A stretch of DNA of 64,000 nt from positions 3,572 to 67,571 of the forward strand of contig CAUZBP010000019.1 in assembly GCA_963578105.1 (NCBI GenBank), in the 5' to 3' direction. This document shows, piece by piece, positions 17,975-26,852 of the stretch. The stretch is from GCA-2718815 sp963578105 (GTDB lineage: Bacteria; Planctomycetota; Planctomycetia; Pirellulales; Pirellulaceae). The notes beneath the pieces are model-generated. The model worked only from the letters and a program-made list of their open reading frames with translations, was not told the origin of the DNA and searched no databases. Both the position numbers and the translations under genes were made by a program. Every line of letters starts with the position of its first letter. Position 1 is the stretch's first letter.

Positions 17975-18340
17975 ATGGATCAGTGTAAAGCTACGGTCGT
18001 CCCGGATGCTGATACCGTGACACCGGAGCGTGGCAAACGGACTCATCCTGGCAAACCCCGCAGGCAACCCCGCTATAATGTGTTACTCTGGAACGACGAC
18101 GATCACACTTATGAATATGTAATTTGTATGCTGCAAAAGCTGTTCGGTTATCCCCGGGAAAGGGGAAAACAGATGGCCAGCGAGGTAGATCGTTCCGGAA
18201 GGGTCGTTCTGTTGACAACAACTCGGGAACATGCGGAACTGAAACGTGAGCAGATTCATGCATACGGCAAAGATTCCATGGTGCGACGCTGTGCCGGGTC
18301 GATGAGTTCAACGATCGAAGCTCTAACAGATTCTTCGTGA
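17975..18340 (+). CDS. clpS: ATP-dependent Clp protease adaptor ClpS
   Basis: Adaptor that delivers N-degron substrates to ClpAP. The 121-residue protein has a flexible N-terminal tail of about 30 residues, then the core YNVLLWNDDDHTYEYV (Asn40, Asp41-43), which matches the N-degron pocket acidic patch, and a C-terminal EHAELKREQIHAYG helix. The pocket histidine (His66 in E. coli) appears replaced by Asp72 in SEVDRSGRVV, by my hand alignment. An in-frame GTG lies at 17960, but GGAGG at 17962-17966 is ideally placed for the ATG at 17975. No clpA is nearby. Confidence 0.88.
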   Translation: MDQCKATVVPDADTVTPERGKRTHPGKPRRQPRYNVLLWNDDDHTYEYVICMLQKLFGYPRERGKQMASEVDRSGRVVLLTTTREHAELKREQIHAYGKDSMVRRCAGSMSSTIEALTDSS

Positions 18341-18423
18341 TTGGTTTTCCAGAAAATGCCTCCTTGCCGATCGGCTGAATTGTCCAACCCCACCCAATCC
18401 GAACAGTCGAAGATCTGATCCTT

Positions 18424-19704
18424 ATGTCGGGCGCCACACTGAGAACCGCAACCCTGGGTTGTAAGGTCAACCAGTACGAAACGGAATTCGTGCGGGAAGT
18501 GCTACTTGATCACGGATTCCAGGAACCTGAGACAGACGAACCTGCCGACCTATGTGTCGTCAATACCTGCACAGTGACCAACGAAGGGGATGCCAAAAGT
18601 CGTCAACTGATCCGGCGACTGGGCAGGGAAAACCCCGATGCGAGAATCATTGTCATGGGGTGCTATGCGACCCGAGCTCCAGAGGAAGTCCGTAGCCTGC
18701 CCAACGTGGCGGAGGTAGTCACCGACAAACGAGAAATCCCGGATCTGTTGGGGCGATTTGGGGTGATCGATATTCCTACAGGAATTTCTCGCTTTGGTAA
18801 TCGACACCGGGCGTATGTCAAAGTCCAGGACGGTTGTCTTTTAAGGTGTAGCTATTGCATCATTCCCCAGGTACGGCCTCAGCTAACCAGCCGACCTGTC
18901 ACTCACATCCTCGAAGAAGTGCAGCGGCTGGTATCCAACGGCTATCGCGAAATCGTTTTGACGGGCATCCATCTTGGACATTACGGTGTCGACTGGAACG
19001 TCAACCAACCCAAATCAGCCTGGATGCGTCTTGCCGATTTAGTGCGCCGCCTGGCAGAATTACCCGGAAACTTCCGACTACGCTTGTCCAGCATCGAAGC
19101 CACGGAAGTCACGCACGAGCTGATCAAAGTGTTGGCCGAATATTCCGAAAAAATCTGTCCCCACTTGCATATTTGTTTGCAGAGCGGCTCCAATTCTGTT
19201 TTGCGACGAATGCGACGTCGATGGTGTACCAAACGGCTGACCGACCGTTGCGAGCTGGTCAAGCAAACGCTCGAGCTACCAGCCATAACGACAGATGTTA
19301 TCGTTGGCTTTCCCGGAGAATCTGAGAGTGAGTTCCAGGAAACGTGTGACACGGTCCGGCGAATCGGGTTCTCCAAAATCCATGTTTTTCCGTTCAGTCC
19401 ACGTCGAACAACACCAGCTGCCGAGATGGATGACCAAGTTCCGCCGCAAATCAAAGCCGAACGTGGCCGCAGGCTTCGGCAAATTGAGTCGGAATTGCGG
19501 AGCCAGTATTTCCACAGGCTGATCGGCAGGAGACTTCAGGTTCTCGTAGAGTCCGCCGATGATCAACAGCAAAACCGATTCTTGGGAACCTCTTGCCGAT
19601 ACGCACCGGTACAGGTCACTGCAAGCAGTCTCGTTGCCGGTGCATTCGTCGACGTCATTGCCAGCACCGCGGATGAAACAGGGATTGTGGGTAGCGTTCC
19701 GTGA
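18424..19704 (+). CDS. mtaB: tRNA (t6A37) methylthiotransferase MtaB
   Basis: Radical-SAM methylthiotransferase that converts t6A to ms2t6A at position 37 of tRNAs. The UPF0004 domain begins TATLGCKVNQYETE (Cys13, with Cys49 and Cys80) and binds the second cluster. The radical SAM motif CLLRCSYC gives Cys138, Cys142 and Cys145. The signature HLHICLQSGSNSVLRRMRR follows at about residue 245. A short TRAM-like C-terminal domain includes GRRLQVLVE. At 426 residues the length is usual. The ATG at 18424 is 83 bp after clpS. The absence of the MiaB-type GCNxxCTYC layout supports MtaB. Confidence 0.92.
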   Translation: MSGATLRTATLGCKVNQYETEFVREVLLDHGFQEPETDEPADLCVVNTCTVTNEGDAKSRQLIRRLGRENPDARIIVMGCYATRAPEEVRSLPNVAEVVTDKREIPDLLGRFGVIDIPTGISRFGNRHRAYVKVQDGCLLRCSYCIIPQVRPQLTSRPVTHILEEVQRLVSNGYREIVLTGIHLGHYGVDWNVNQPKSAWMRLADLVRRLAELPGNFRLRLSSIEATEVTHELIKVLAEYSEKICPHLHICLQSGSNSVLRRMRRRWCTKRLTDRCELVKQTLELPAITTDVIVGFPGESESEFQETCDTVRRIGFSKIHVFPFSPRRTTPAAEMDDQVPPQIKAERGRRLRQIESELRSQYFHRLIGRRLQVLVESADDQQQNRFLGTSCRYAPVQVTASSLVAGAFVDVIASTADETGIVGSVP

Positions 19705-19739
19705 TTTCTTCTTCGTCCTAACGTGCTACTCTGTGTTCG

Positions 19740-19771
19740 TTGACACATGCCGCCTCACGGGATGCTATAAA
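19740..19771 (+). promoter_or_regulatory. Possible promoter of the secreted SPOR-like protein
   Basis: A perfect TTGACA (19740-19745) and TATAAA (19766-19771) precede the next gene, but the 20-bp spacer is longer than ideal. The position, about 125 bp before the start codon, is reasonable. Confidence 0.3.
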
Positions 19772-19894
19772 TCGATCTAGGAGATGGGCGACGGACTTGC
19801 TAGACTCCGCACCTCTTGTCTGCCGTGTCTCGCTCCTTGGGGCACCTTGATCAGGCTTTTCCTTCTCGTTGTTCAAATCAGGTCAAGTCGCTCT

Positions 19895-21007
19895 ATGTTC
19901 CAACCATTTTCTCGGTTTGTTTTGGTGGTCCTTTTAACGATTGCAGGACTTGCCATTTCAACCGTACATGCTTCCCCCTTTGGTTCCTGGAATCCCTTCA
20001 AAGAAAAGGTCTCGGCAGATCCCGAACAGTCATATTTACTCACCGAGGCCAACGGGCCTTGGACAATTCTGGCCACAACGTTTGTCGGCGACGGGGCAGA
20101 AGAAGAAGCGCACGCACTCGTGATCGATTTGAGAACAAACCTGAATCTAACTGCTTATCTCCATAAAAAGCGATTCGACTATTCAAAACCGTTGGTAGGT
20201 AAAGGCGTGAATCGCTTCAACGAATCGCCCAAAATGCGCTATCGGAAAAACATTGCCTTTGATGAGTGGGCAGTGCTTGCAGGGGACTTTGAATCTATCG
20301 AGTTACCCGTGGTGAAACGAACACTGAAAAAAATCAAGTATGTGCAACTGGATAGTTTGCGCCGACCGAAAACGCAGCAGTTCAGAGGACTGCGAGACTG
20401 GCAACGCCAGTTAAATCGGAATCCCGCCAAACGTGGCAAAGGTCCTATGGGAAACGCGTTCGTAACCCGTAACCCACTTCTTCCGGAAGAATATTTTGCT
20501 CCCAGCGGAATGGACAAGTTTGTTTACGACTTGAACAAAGATCTGGAGTACTCGTTGCTTGAATGCCCGAGAAAATATACCGTCCGCGTTGCGACTTTCC
20601 GCGGAAACATCATCATCGATCAGAAGACTATTCGAGACATCTCGAACGGCGCGGAGATGAAAAGTCGCCTGGCACTTGCAGCAGAGAAAACCGATACACT
20701 TACCAAAACTCTACGCAAGCAGGGAGTCGAAGCATATCAGTTTCATGAACGCGACGTAAGTATTGTCACGGTGGGAAGTTTTGATTCAGTCGGGACCCCG
20801 GCACAAAATGGAAAGGTCCTCTACCACCAAGGCATCATACAACTTATCCAGCAGTACGGACCAAAACCGGTGAACGTCACGGGCTCCTCCGGTCTGCAAC
20901 CCAGGATGATGGCGGGTATTATCTTCGACATGCAACCAACTGCTGTCCGGGTCCCAAAATACTCAGTGAGCCATGATTACGCGCAAGCCGGCAAATGGTT
21001 TCGTTAG
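19895..21007 (+). CDS. Secreted protein with two SPOR-like segments
   Basis: A 370-residue protein with a clear Sec signal peptide (FSRFVLVVLLTIAGLAISTVHA, cleavage near residue 25). I do not recognise a named family. Two stretches look alike: residues about 45-85, where WTILATTF is followed by a helix of Glu, Ala and Leu and then LTAYLHKKRF, and about 225-300, where VRVATFRGN is followed by a long helix, VEAYQFHERDVSIVTVGSF. Both have the strand-helix-strand order of SPOR-like domains. This is inference from pattern. The ATG at 19895 is chosen because the signal peptide starts there. A strong dyad follows the stop. Confidence 0.6.
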   Translation: MFQPFSRFVLVVLLTIAGLAISTVHASPFGSWNPFKEKVSADPEQSYLLTEANGPWTILATTFVGDGAEEEAHALVIDLRTNLNLTAYLHKKRFDYSKPLVGKGVNRFNESPKMRYRKNIAFDEWAVLAGDFESIELPVVKRTLKKIKYVQLDSLRRPKTQQFRGLRDWQRQLNRNPAKRGKGPMGNAFVTRNPLLPEEYFAPSGMDKFVYDLNKDLEYSLLECPRKYTVRVATFRGNIIIDQKTIRDISNGAEMKSRLALAAEKTDTLTKTLRKQGVEAYQFHERDVSIVTVGSFDSVGTPAQNGKVLYHQGIIQLIQQYGPKPVNVTGSSGLQPRMMAGIIFDMQPTAVRVPKYSVSHDYAQAGKWFR

Positions 21008-21374
21008 TCCCGCTCCGTTGACTCCAAATCGCTTTTGGTCTTATAAAGGACCACGTTCTCGAGAACTGTTCGGATCAACATTTGAAGGACCTTCAAAGGC
21101 CCAGTTCTCGCGGCTACCTCGGAATGCTGGCGAGTCTCAGTTGACCTGAGTGGGTCGCCCAGAGCAGGACAAACGTTTCCAAATCTTTGACGTTTTCGGC
21201 CTGACTTCACCACCAGATCTTCGCCACGGCTTGGCTCTGCTACGAACCAGATCGTCACCGGGTGATCAAAGCCGGATCCGGGACTCTCTGGGCGATTCCA
21301 CTTCCCTTTTTTCAGCAGAGTTTTCCTTTTGGGACGCTGGTCCGCATCCTTCCAACGCGATAGATTGGGAAAGT
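21008..21374. other. 367-bp gap holding a strong dyad
   Basis: No gene is supported here. The - frame reading through 21004-21552 is an antisense shadow of the rdgB start. The gap has a striking inverted repeat at 21055-21110, and a small CTCAG/CTGAG stem at about 21137-21151 is also visible. The rdgB leader probably lies in its right part. Confidence 0.5.
21055..21110. repeat. Two-tier inverted repeat
   Basis: An outer perfect 9-bp stem CGAGAACTG (21060-21068) / CAGTTCTCG (21102-21110) encloses an inner palindrome TTTGAAGG (21081-21088), A, CCTTCAAA (21090-21097). The left outer arm is itself part of a perfect 12-bp palindrome GTTCTCGAGAAC (21055-21066). There is no T-run. It could be a gene-end hairpin of the secreted protein, an operator pair, or a structured RNA upstream of rdgB. 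Confidence 0.6.
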
Positions 21375-21998
21375 ATGTCCTCTGTTCGCCTGCTTGTACT
21401 GGGAACGCGAAACCGAAAAAAGGGTCAGGAGTTGGGCCAGCTTCTGGCACCGAGCGGTTTCCAGCTGCGCACGCTTGCCGATTTCGATAACTCCATCGAA
21501 GTCGTCGAAGACGGTGACTCGTTCGCGGCCAATGCAGAACGAAAGGCAACACTACAGGCGTTGCATTTAAGACACTGGGTGCTGGGTGAAGACAGTGGCC
21601 TTTGTGTGGAAGCGTTGCAAGGGGCCCCCGGAATTTTTTCAGCCCGTTACTCAGGGCCCGCTGCCACTGACGAAAAAAACAATCAACGTCTTATTGACGA
21701 ATTGGCGGACATTCCTCTGGAACGTCGCAACGCACATTACGTCTGTCACATGGCGGTGGCGGATCCGCAAGGAACGATTCAAGCCAATGCAGAAGCTCGA
21801 TGTTATGGAAGGATCCAACTTCGCCCGGCAGGAACAGGGGGTTTCGGTTACGATCCATTGTTCCAAGTCCTCGAATATCACCGTACATTCGGTCAGCTCG
21901 GGGGAGCGGTCAAAGCGGCCCTCAGTCACCGGGCTCGTGCCTTCCGGCAACTGTTACCACAACTGCTCCGATTAGTTAGAAAGGGGAATTGGCAGTGA
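21375..21998 (+). CDS. rdgB: RdgB/HAM1 family XTP/dITP pyrophosphatase
   Basis: House-cleaning nucleotide pyrophosphatase that hydrolyses dITP, XTP and related purine nucleotides to monophosphates and keeps them out of DNA and RNA. LLVLGTRNRKKGQEL at the N-terminus is a variant of the usual [TS]xNxxK motif. DGDSFAANAERKA, VLGEDSGLCVEALQGAPGIF, SARYSG and GTGGFGYDPLF are all family signatures. The length is 207 residues from the ATG at 21375; the frame continues upstream without conserved sequence. The TGA overlaps the GTG of the following M20 gene by 4 nt (GTGA). Confidence 0.92.
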   Translation: MSSVRLLVLGTRNRKKGQELGQLLAPSGFQLRTLADFDNSIEVVEDGDSFAANAERKATLQALHLRHWVLGEDSGLCVEALQGAPGIFSARYSGPAATDEKNNQRLIDELADIPLERRNAHYVCHMAVADPQGTIQANAEARCYGRIQLRPAGTGGFGYDPLFQVLEYHRTFGQLGGAVKAALSHRARAFRQLLPQLLRLVRKGNWQ

Positions 21999-23314
21999 AA
22001 CTACGCCATCCATCGACGAGTCTCAGTATGGTCGTTTTTCTACTCTGCGCTGTGTCGATTGACACCTCGATAACATCCGCCGAGACACCTGGTGACTGGG
22101 TGCATGGCAATTTGCAAGACGTCGTTGATTTATACCGTCATTTTCACGCGCATCCTGAACTTTCCTTCCAGGAAGAACAGACGGCGGCACGTTTAGCTCA
22201 GGAATTGAGAACCTTGGGAGCGGAAGTTGCAACGGGTATCGGTGGACACGGTGTTGCGGCTTTTATTCGCAACGGTGAAGGTCCGACCGTCATGGTGCGT
22301 AGTGACCTGGACGCTTTGCCCGTAACGGAAAAAACAGGATTGGTTTATAGCTCGCAGGTTCGCGTGAAAAACGAGAAAGGCGTGGAAGTTGGTGTCATGC
22401 ACGCCTGTGGGCATGATGTACACATCACAAATTTAATCGCTGTGGCACGATATCTTTCGAAAAACAAAGACCTGTGGAAAGGTACATTGATGCTGATCGG
22501 CCAACCTGCCGAAGAGCGTGGTGCCGGTGCCATCGCGATGTTGCAGGACGGTTTGTTCGAGCGATTTCCGCAACCGGACTACGCACTGGCACTGCATGTT
22601 GATGCAACCCTTGCGGCGGGCAAGGTAGGATTTCGGACGGGTTACTCATTGGCTAACGTAGACAGTGTGGACATCACGGTAAAAGGGCAAGGAGGTCATG
22701 GAGCCTATCCACAGACGACAATCGATCCAATCGTACAGGCGGCTGATCTTGTGATGTCACTTCAGACGATCGTCAGTCGCGAGGTCAAGCCCCTGGAACC
22801 TTGCGTGGTGACTGTGGGCTCCATTCATGGAGGTACGAAACACAACATCATCGGAGACGCCTGCCATCTGCAACTTACAGTCCGTAGCTACACGGATGAT
22901 GTTCGCCAACAGCTTCTCGACGCCATCCAGAAGCGGGCTCGGGGAATCGCAACGGCTTATGGAGCTCCGGAACCAGTCGTGACAATTTCCGAAGGTACAC
23001 CGTCACTGTGGAACGATCCCCAGTTGGGAAATCGGATGAGCCAGGTATTTCGGCGGGTTCTCGGTAAAGAACATGTGACGGAAGCCGAGCAATCCATGGG
23101 TGGAGAGGATTTCAGTCAATACGGTAGGGCGGGTGTTCCCATCATGATGTTTCGCTTAGGTGCGGTGGATGCAAGTCGATTGAAACGTTATCAACAATTA
23201 GGACAAAATCCCCCATCCCTGCATTCGCCAAACTTTTATCCGGACGCCGGAGAGACTCTAACCACCGGTATCGTCGTGATGTCCAACGCCCTGTTGGAGC
23301 TGTTGAAACCTTAA
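21995..23314 (+). CDS. Exported M20 amidohydrolase
   Basis: An M20D-type zinc amidohydrolase related to N-acyl-L-amino-acid amidohydrolases and hippurate hydrolases. Ligands and catalytic residues are visible: RSDLDALPV, HACGHDVH (about residue 130) and PAEERGAGA (catalytic Glu pair); the later GGEDFSQY motif supplies the last region. A dimerisation domain follows at about residues 190-310. A hydrophobic N-terminal segment (SMVVFLLCAVSIDTSITSA) looks like a signal peptide, so it probably works outside the cytoplasm. The GTG at 21995 is preferred over a TTG at 21989 because AAGGGGAA at 21981-21988 is spaced for it and it overlaps rdgB by GTGA. Confidence 0.88.
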   Translation: MKLRHPSTSLSMVVFLLCAVSIDTSITSAETPGDWVHGNLQDVVDLYRHFHAHPELSFQEEQTAARLAQELRTLGAEVATGIGGHGVAAFIRNGEGPTVMVRSDLDALPVTEKTGLVYSSQVRVKNEKGVEVGVMHACGHDVHITNLIAVARYLSKNKDLWKGTLMLIGQPAEERGAGAIAMLQDGLFERFPQPDYALALHVDATLAAGKVGFRTGYSLANVDSVDITVKGQGGHGAYPQTTIDPIVQAADLVMSLQTIVSREVKPLEPCVVTVGSIHGGTKHNIIGDACHLQLTVRSYTDDVRQQLLDAIQKRARGIATAYGAPEPVVTISEGTPSLWNDPQLGNRMSQVFRRVLGKEHVTEAEQSMGGEDFSQYGRAGVPIMMFRLGAVDASRLKRYQQLGQNPPSLHSPNFYPDAGETLTTGIVVMSNALLELLKP

Positions 23315-23343
23315 ACATTCCCCTATCACCGGATAAAGATGCA

Positions 23344-23718
23344 GTGACCGTCAACAAGAACTCCAAGCATCGATCACGATTGTGGGTGGCCTGGTCGTAC
23401 GCCTGCTTTCTTTTGCTGTTGTCTGGGTTTCTGATCTACGTGCGAGCCTGGACTCTTGAAACACTCACCACTCCCAAAGCTTCCGACGATTGGAACCATT
23501 GGAAACACAGCGCCAGCCGGTTGGAGGAAGACGACGGTCCTGTCCAGCGCCGTGCGCCGGCGAGCGACGAACCACCGGGTCTAATTCTTCTTCGAGATCA
23601 CTTTGCCATCTGTGGGCTGGCTGTGATTACGTTCGGTTCCCTGTTGTTCTTTTCAACGGTCGTGGCCCTGCGCGGTGTGTTGACTTCAGACCCTGCGATA
23701 AAGCACGATTTCCCGTAA
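23344..23718 (+). CDS. Small two-helix membrane protein
   Basis: A 124-residue protein of no recognised family. Hydrophobic helices are at about residues 12-32 and 87-108. Between them lies a polar, charged stretch rich in Glu, Asp, Pro and Arg. The start is a GTG at 23344, 29 bp after the amidohydrolase and on the same strand, so it may belong to the same transcript. The two helices and normal codon use suggest it is real, but no motif points to a function. Confidence 0.55.
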   Translation: MTVNKNSKHRSRLWVAWSYACFLLLLSGFLIYVRAWTLETLTTPKASDDWNHWKHSASRLEEDDGPVQRRAPASDEPPGLILLRDHFAICGLAVITFGSLLFFSTVVALRGVLTSDPAIKHDFP

Positions 23719-23961
23719 GGCGTCTATGCCATCCAACCCATTCCACCCCTCCTTCTCCGGTTTTACTTTGGTCGACGAAAGCCAGGCAAACAGGTCGTTT
23801 TTCCGTCAAGTTCGGCTTGGAGGCTGGCTCCGCCTTTCAGCATGTTTTACCAGTTGTGCGGCAGGGCGCGGGGATTCCATGCCAGATTGGACTACTACTT
23901 GCATCCTCCCGCGCGTTAAATTCCTTGTGCGATTGTGCCGGCAGGATCCGACGAGAGTCCG

Positions 23962-25923
23962 ATGATGCAGACCTTGCGAAAGATTTTCCCCTACAGTGTT
24001 TTCTTTGGCTCTCTGCTTGCGCTGGCCTGGGCAATTTCATTTGGTAATCTACCCCCCGCCGACTTTACCTTTGTCAATGGCACAGAAATTCAAAGCGTGG
24101 ATCCAGCACGAGTCACCGGGGCGCCGGAAGGCCGCATCATCCGAGCAATTTTCGAGGGTCTTTACCGCTCATTACCCAGGAAGGGACAGCCCAACGAATT
24201 AGAACCCCAACCCGCAGTGGCCGAAAGCTGTACGATTTCAGATGATTTGAAAACCTATACGTTTCAAATCCGCCCGACAGCTCGGTGGTCAGACGGAACC
24301 GCACTGACCGCACATGATTTCGTCTGGTCCTGGCGTCGCTTTCTTCATCCGGAAACCGCCTCAGAATATTCTTTTCAACTGCACTACGTCGTCAACGCCG
24401 CCAAATATACGGCCGCAGCGGTCGAGCCGGGTGACCGCGTCGAGATTGAATTAACCGACAGAAAAAAACCCTATCAGACATTTCCCCGGGGAACAATCCT
24501 CGCCGGAAAACTGGTCAAGGTTCAAAAACCTCCCCAGCCCGAGGCCACTCCTGCCGGAAATCGCAAAGAAAAACAAACACTACTGGCCGATTGGCGCCAA
24601 CGTTGGATCTACACGGTGGAGGTAAAGCCAATGCTAGACGGTGAAGTCGATTGGAAATCGAGCGGCAACGTACGCGACTTTTGCAAGATTTCCGATCCAC
24701 ATTTAACACCGATGACTGAACAGTGCCTCCATGTCCTACCACACTTTGAGAGTCAGGTAGGCATTCGAGCGATTGATGATCATACACTGGTCGTCCACTT
24801 GAAGAATCCTACGCCGTATTTTCTGGACTTGGTGGCATTTTATCCACTCTACCCGGTCAATCGAAAGTGTGTCGAAACACACGGAACACCTGCCTGGACC
24901 AAGCCTCACAACATCGTCAGCAACGGGCCCTTTGTGATAAAGTTCCGCCGCATCCGCGACCGGATCAGGCTGCAACGCAATTCCGAGTACTGGAATGCTG
25001 CGTCGGTTCAAATACAGGTGATTGACGCCCTGGCAGTCAACTCAGATACAACCCAGTTGAATCTGTACGAAAACGACCAAGTGGATTGGATCACCTCCGT
25101 CCCCAATTCGATCATTCCGGAACTGGAAGACAGAAACGACTTGCTAAAATCGCCCATGTTGACCACGTACTTCTATCGCGTCAACGTTTCGCGGCCGCCG
25201 TTTGATGACGTACGGGTTCGTCAGGCCCTGAATGCAACCATCAACAAACGCGAGATAGTCGACTCTGTCACCCGGGCGGGACAAATCCCCGCACGTAGCT
25301 TTGTGCCACCCGGTTTACCCGGCTACGAGCCCGGCTTGTCCGGAGCTTTCAATGTGAAAGCGGCCCGCCAGTTATTAGCTGATGCCGGATATCCGGAAGC
25401 CCGGGGCTTTCCCAAAATCCAGATTCTCTATAACACCAGCGAAGGCCATCGCGATATTGCAGAGGTCGTCCAGCGCCAGTGGAAAAACCATCTGGGAATT
25501 GAAGTCGAACTCAAGAACCTCGAGTGGGGAGTTTACTTAGATGCCGTACGAACAGGACAGTACGACATTGCTCGAGCAGGTTGGATTGGGGATTACCCGG
25601 ATCCCAACACGTTTCTGGATATGTTTGTCACCGACCGACCCACGAACCAGACCGGTTGGTCCGATTCAAAATACGACGAACTCATTGCATCCGCTGCTGC
25701 TGAATCCGATCCGACCGCACGATTCGACATCTTGCGGCAAGCCGAGCAGATCTTGATGGATCAGCAACCGATTATGCCGATTTACTTTTATGTTTCATTG
25801 AACATGGTACGTCCGTATGTGAAAAACTTTTATGCAAACATACAGGACGTTCATCCACTTTTAATCCTGCAGGTCAATCCGGATCACATGCATAACAACC
25901 TTTCCAGACGAGGCCTGCAGTGA
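23962..25923 (+). CDS. oppA: Peptide ABC transporter substrate-binding protein
   Basis: Extracytoplasmic binding protein of the SBP_bac_5 family (OppA/DppA-like), about 653 residues. FVNGTEIQSVDPARVTGAPE at about 35-54 and LTAHDFVWSWRRFLHPETAS are the classic openings. PPFDDVRVRQALNATINK and AGWIGDYPDPNTFLDMF lie in the C-terminal lobe. The N-terminus has one hydrophobic helix without an obvious lipobox Cys, so it may be membrane-anchored. A charged insert of about 60 residues (24520-24700) follows DRKKPYQTFPRG and is unusual. ATG at 23962 or 23965. Its TGA overlaps the oppB GTG. Confidence 0.92.
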   Translation: MMQTLRKIFPYSVFFGSLLALAWAISFGNLPPADFTFVNGTEIQSVDPARVTGAPEGRIIRAIFEGLYRSLPRKGQPNELEPQPAVAESCTISDDLKTYTFQIRPTARWSDGTALTAHDFVWSWRRFLHPETASEYSFQLHYVVNAAKYTAAAVEPGDRVEIELTDRKKPYQTFPRGTILAGKLVKVQKPPQPEATPAGNRKEKQTLLADWRQRWIYTVEVKPMLDGEVDWKSSGNVRDFCKISDPHLTPMTEQCLHVLPHFESQVGIRAIDDHTLVVHLKNPTPYFLDLVAFYPLYPVNRKCVETHGTPAWTKPHNIVSNGPFVIKFRRIRDRIRLQRNSEYWNAASVQIQVIDALAVNSDTTQLNLYENDQVDWITSVPNSIIPELEDRNDLLKSPMLTTYFYRVNVSRPPFDDVRVRQALNATINKREIVDSVTRAGQIPARSFVPPGLPGYEPGLSGAFNVKAARQLLADAGYPEARGFPKIQILYNTSEGHRDIAEVVQRQWKNHLGIEVELKNLEWGVYLDAVRTGQYDIARAGWIGDYPDPNTFLDMFVTDRPTNQTGWSDSKYDELIASAAAESDPTARFDILRQAEQILMDQQPIMPIYFYVSLNMVRPYVKNFYANIQDVHPLLILQVNPDHMHNNLSRRGLQ

Positions 25924-26837
25924 TCCGATTTCTCGTCAGAAGATCCGTCTGGATGCTGATCACGTTATGGTCGGTGTTTACAATCAGCTTTTTTCTCATG
26001 CGAGTTGTTCCCGGCGGTCCATTTGATCGAGAACGAGCATTACCCGAAGACATTCAGCGTAACATCGACGCCCGGTTCAATCTCGATCTACCGCTTCACC
26101 GTCAATACGGAGCACAGTTGTGGAACACAATCTGTTTGGATTTCGGCCCGAGCTTCAAGTTAAGTGATTACACAGTCAACGAGGTAATTGCAGAAGGGTT
26201 TCCCATTTCGGCATCTCTAGGGATCATTGCGCTGTCATTTGCAATTATTTTAGGAGTGACCGCAGGAGTCGTATCTGCGATTCGCCCTCACTCGCTTAGT
26301 GATGTGCTCCTTATGTCATTGGCAACGCTGGGCATTGCCGTTCCCAATTTTGTATTGGCCAGTCTGGCCATTGTGGTATTCGTGTTCGTCCTACCTTGGT
26401 TTCCTGCTGCGGGTTGGGGAAGTCTGTCGAACATCTTTTTGCCCGCGATCTGCTTGGGAGCCCCATTTGCTGGTTACATTGCCAGGCTTACGCGCACGGA
26501 GATGCTGGAGGTACTAGGACACGACTATGTCCGCACCGCCTATGCCAAGGGCTTGAAGCAGCGTCATGTCATCGTCAGGCACGTGCTGCGCGGGGCGATG
26601 CTTCCCGTGGTTTCTTACTTGGGACCTGCAGTTGCTGGAATCATGACAGGGTCTTTGGTGTTGGAGCGAATCTTTGCCATACCCGGCATGGGAAGCCACT
26701 TCATCGACGCCGCAATCCAAAGAGACTATACCCTCGCCATGGGCATGGTGATGGTTTACACGGTGATGCTTTACACAATGAACACCATGGTGGATATCGC
26801 GTACGCACTGATCGATCCACGTGTGACCATTGAATAG
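25920..26837 (+). CDS. oppB: Peptide ABC transporter permease OppB
   Basis: Inner-membrane permease of the OppB/DppB type, 305 residues with about six helices. The N-terminal RRSVWMLITLWSVFTISFFLMRVVPGGPF is typical of the family. The cytoplasmic EAA loop reads LGHDYVRTAYAKGLKQRHVIVRHVLRGA and docks with the ATPases. The GTG start overlaps the oppA stop as GTGA, so the two are translationally coupled. oppC follows after 15 bp. Confidence 0.93.
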   Translation: MIRFLVRRSVWMLITLWSVFTISFFLMRVVPGGPFDRERALPEDIQRNIDARFNLDLPLHRQYGAQLWNTICLDFGPSFKLSDYTVNEVIAEGFPISASLGIIALSFAIILGVTAGVVSAIRPHSLSDVLLMSLATLGIAVPNFVLASLAIVVFVFVLPWFPAAGWGSLSNIFLPAICLGAPFAGYIARLTRTEMLEVLGHDYVRTAYAKGLKQRHVIVRHVLRGAMLPVVSYLGPAVAGIMTGSLVLERIFAIPGMGSHFIDAAIQRDYTLAMGMVMVYTVMLYTMNTMVDIAYALIDPRVTIE

Positions 26838-26852
26838 CACACGGCAATCGCA

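Noticed and set aside
16511..18067. Longer version of the dipeptidase starting at 18067
   Set aside because: The extra N-terminus is not conserved and would overlap clpS and its promoter; a start with good spacing exists at 17896.
21004..21552. A 182-codon - frame over the rdgB leader
   Set aside because: It is opposite conserved rdgB sequence and crosses the dyad; its composition is that of an antisense shadow.
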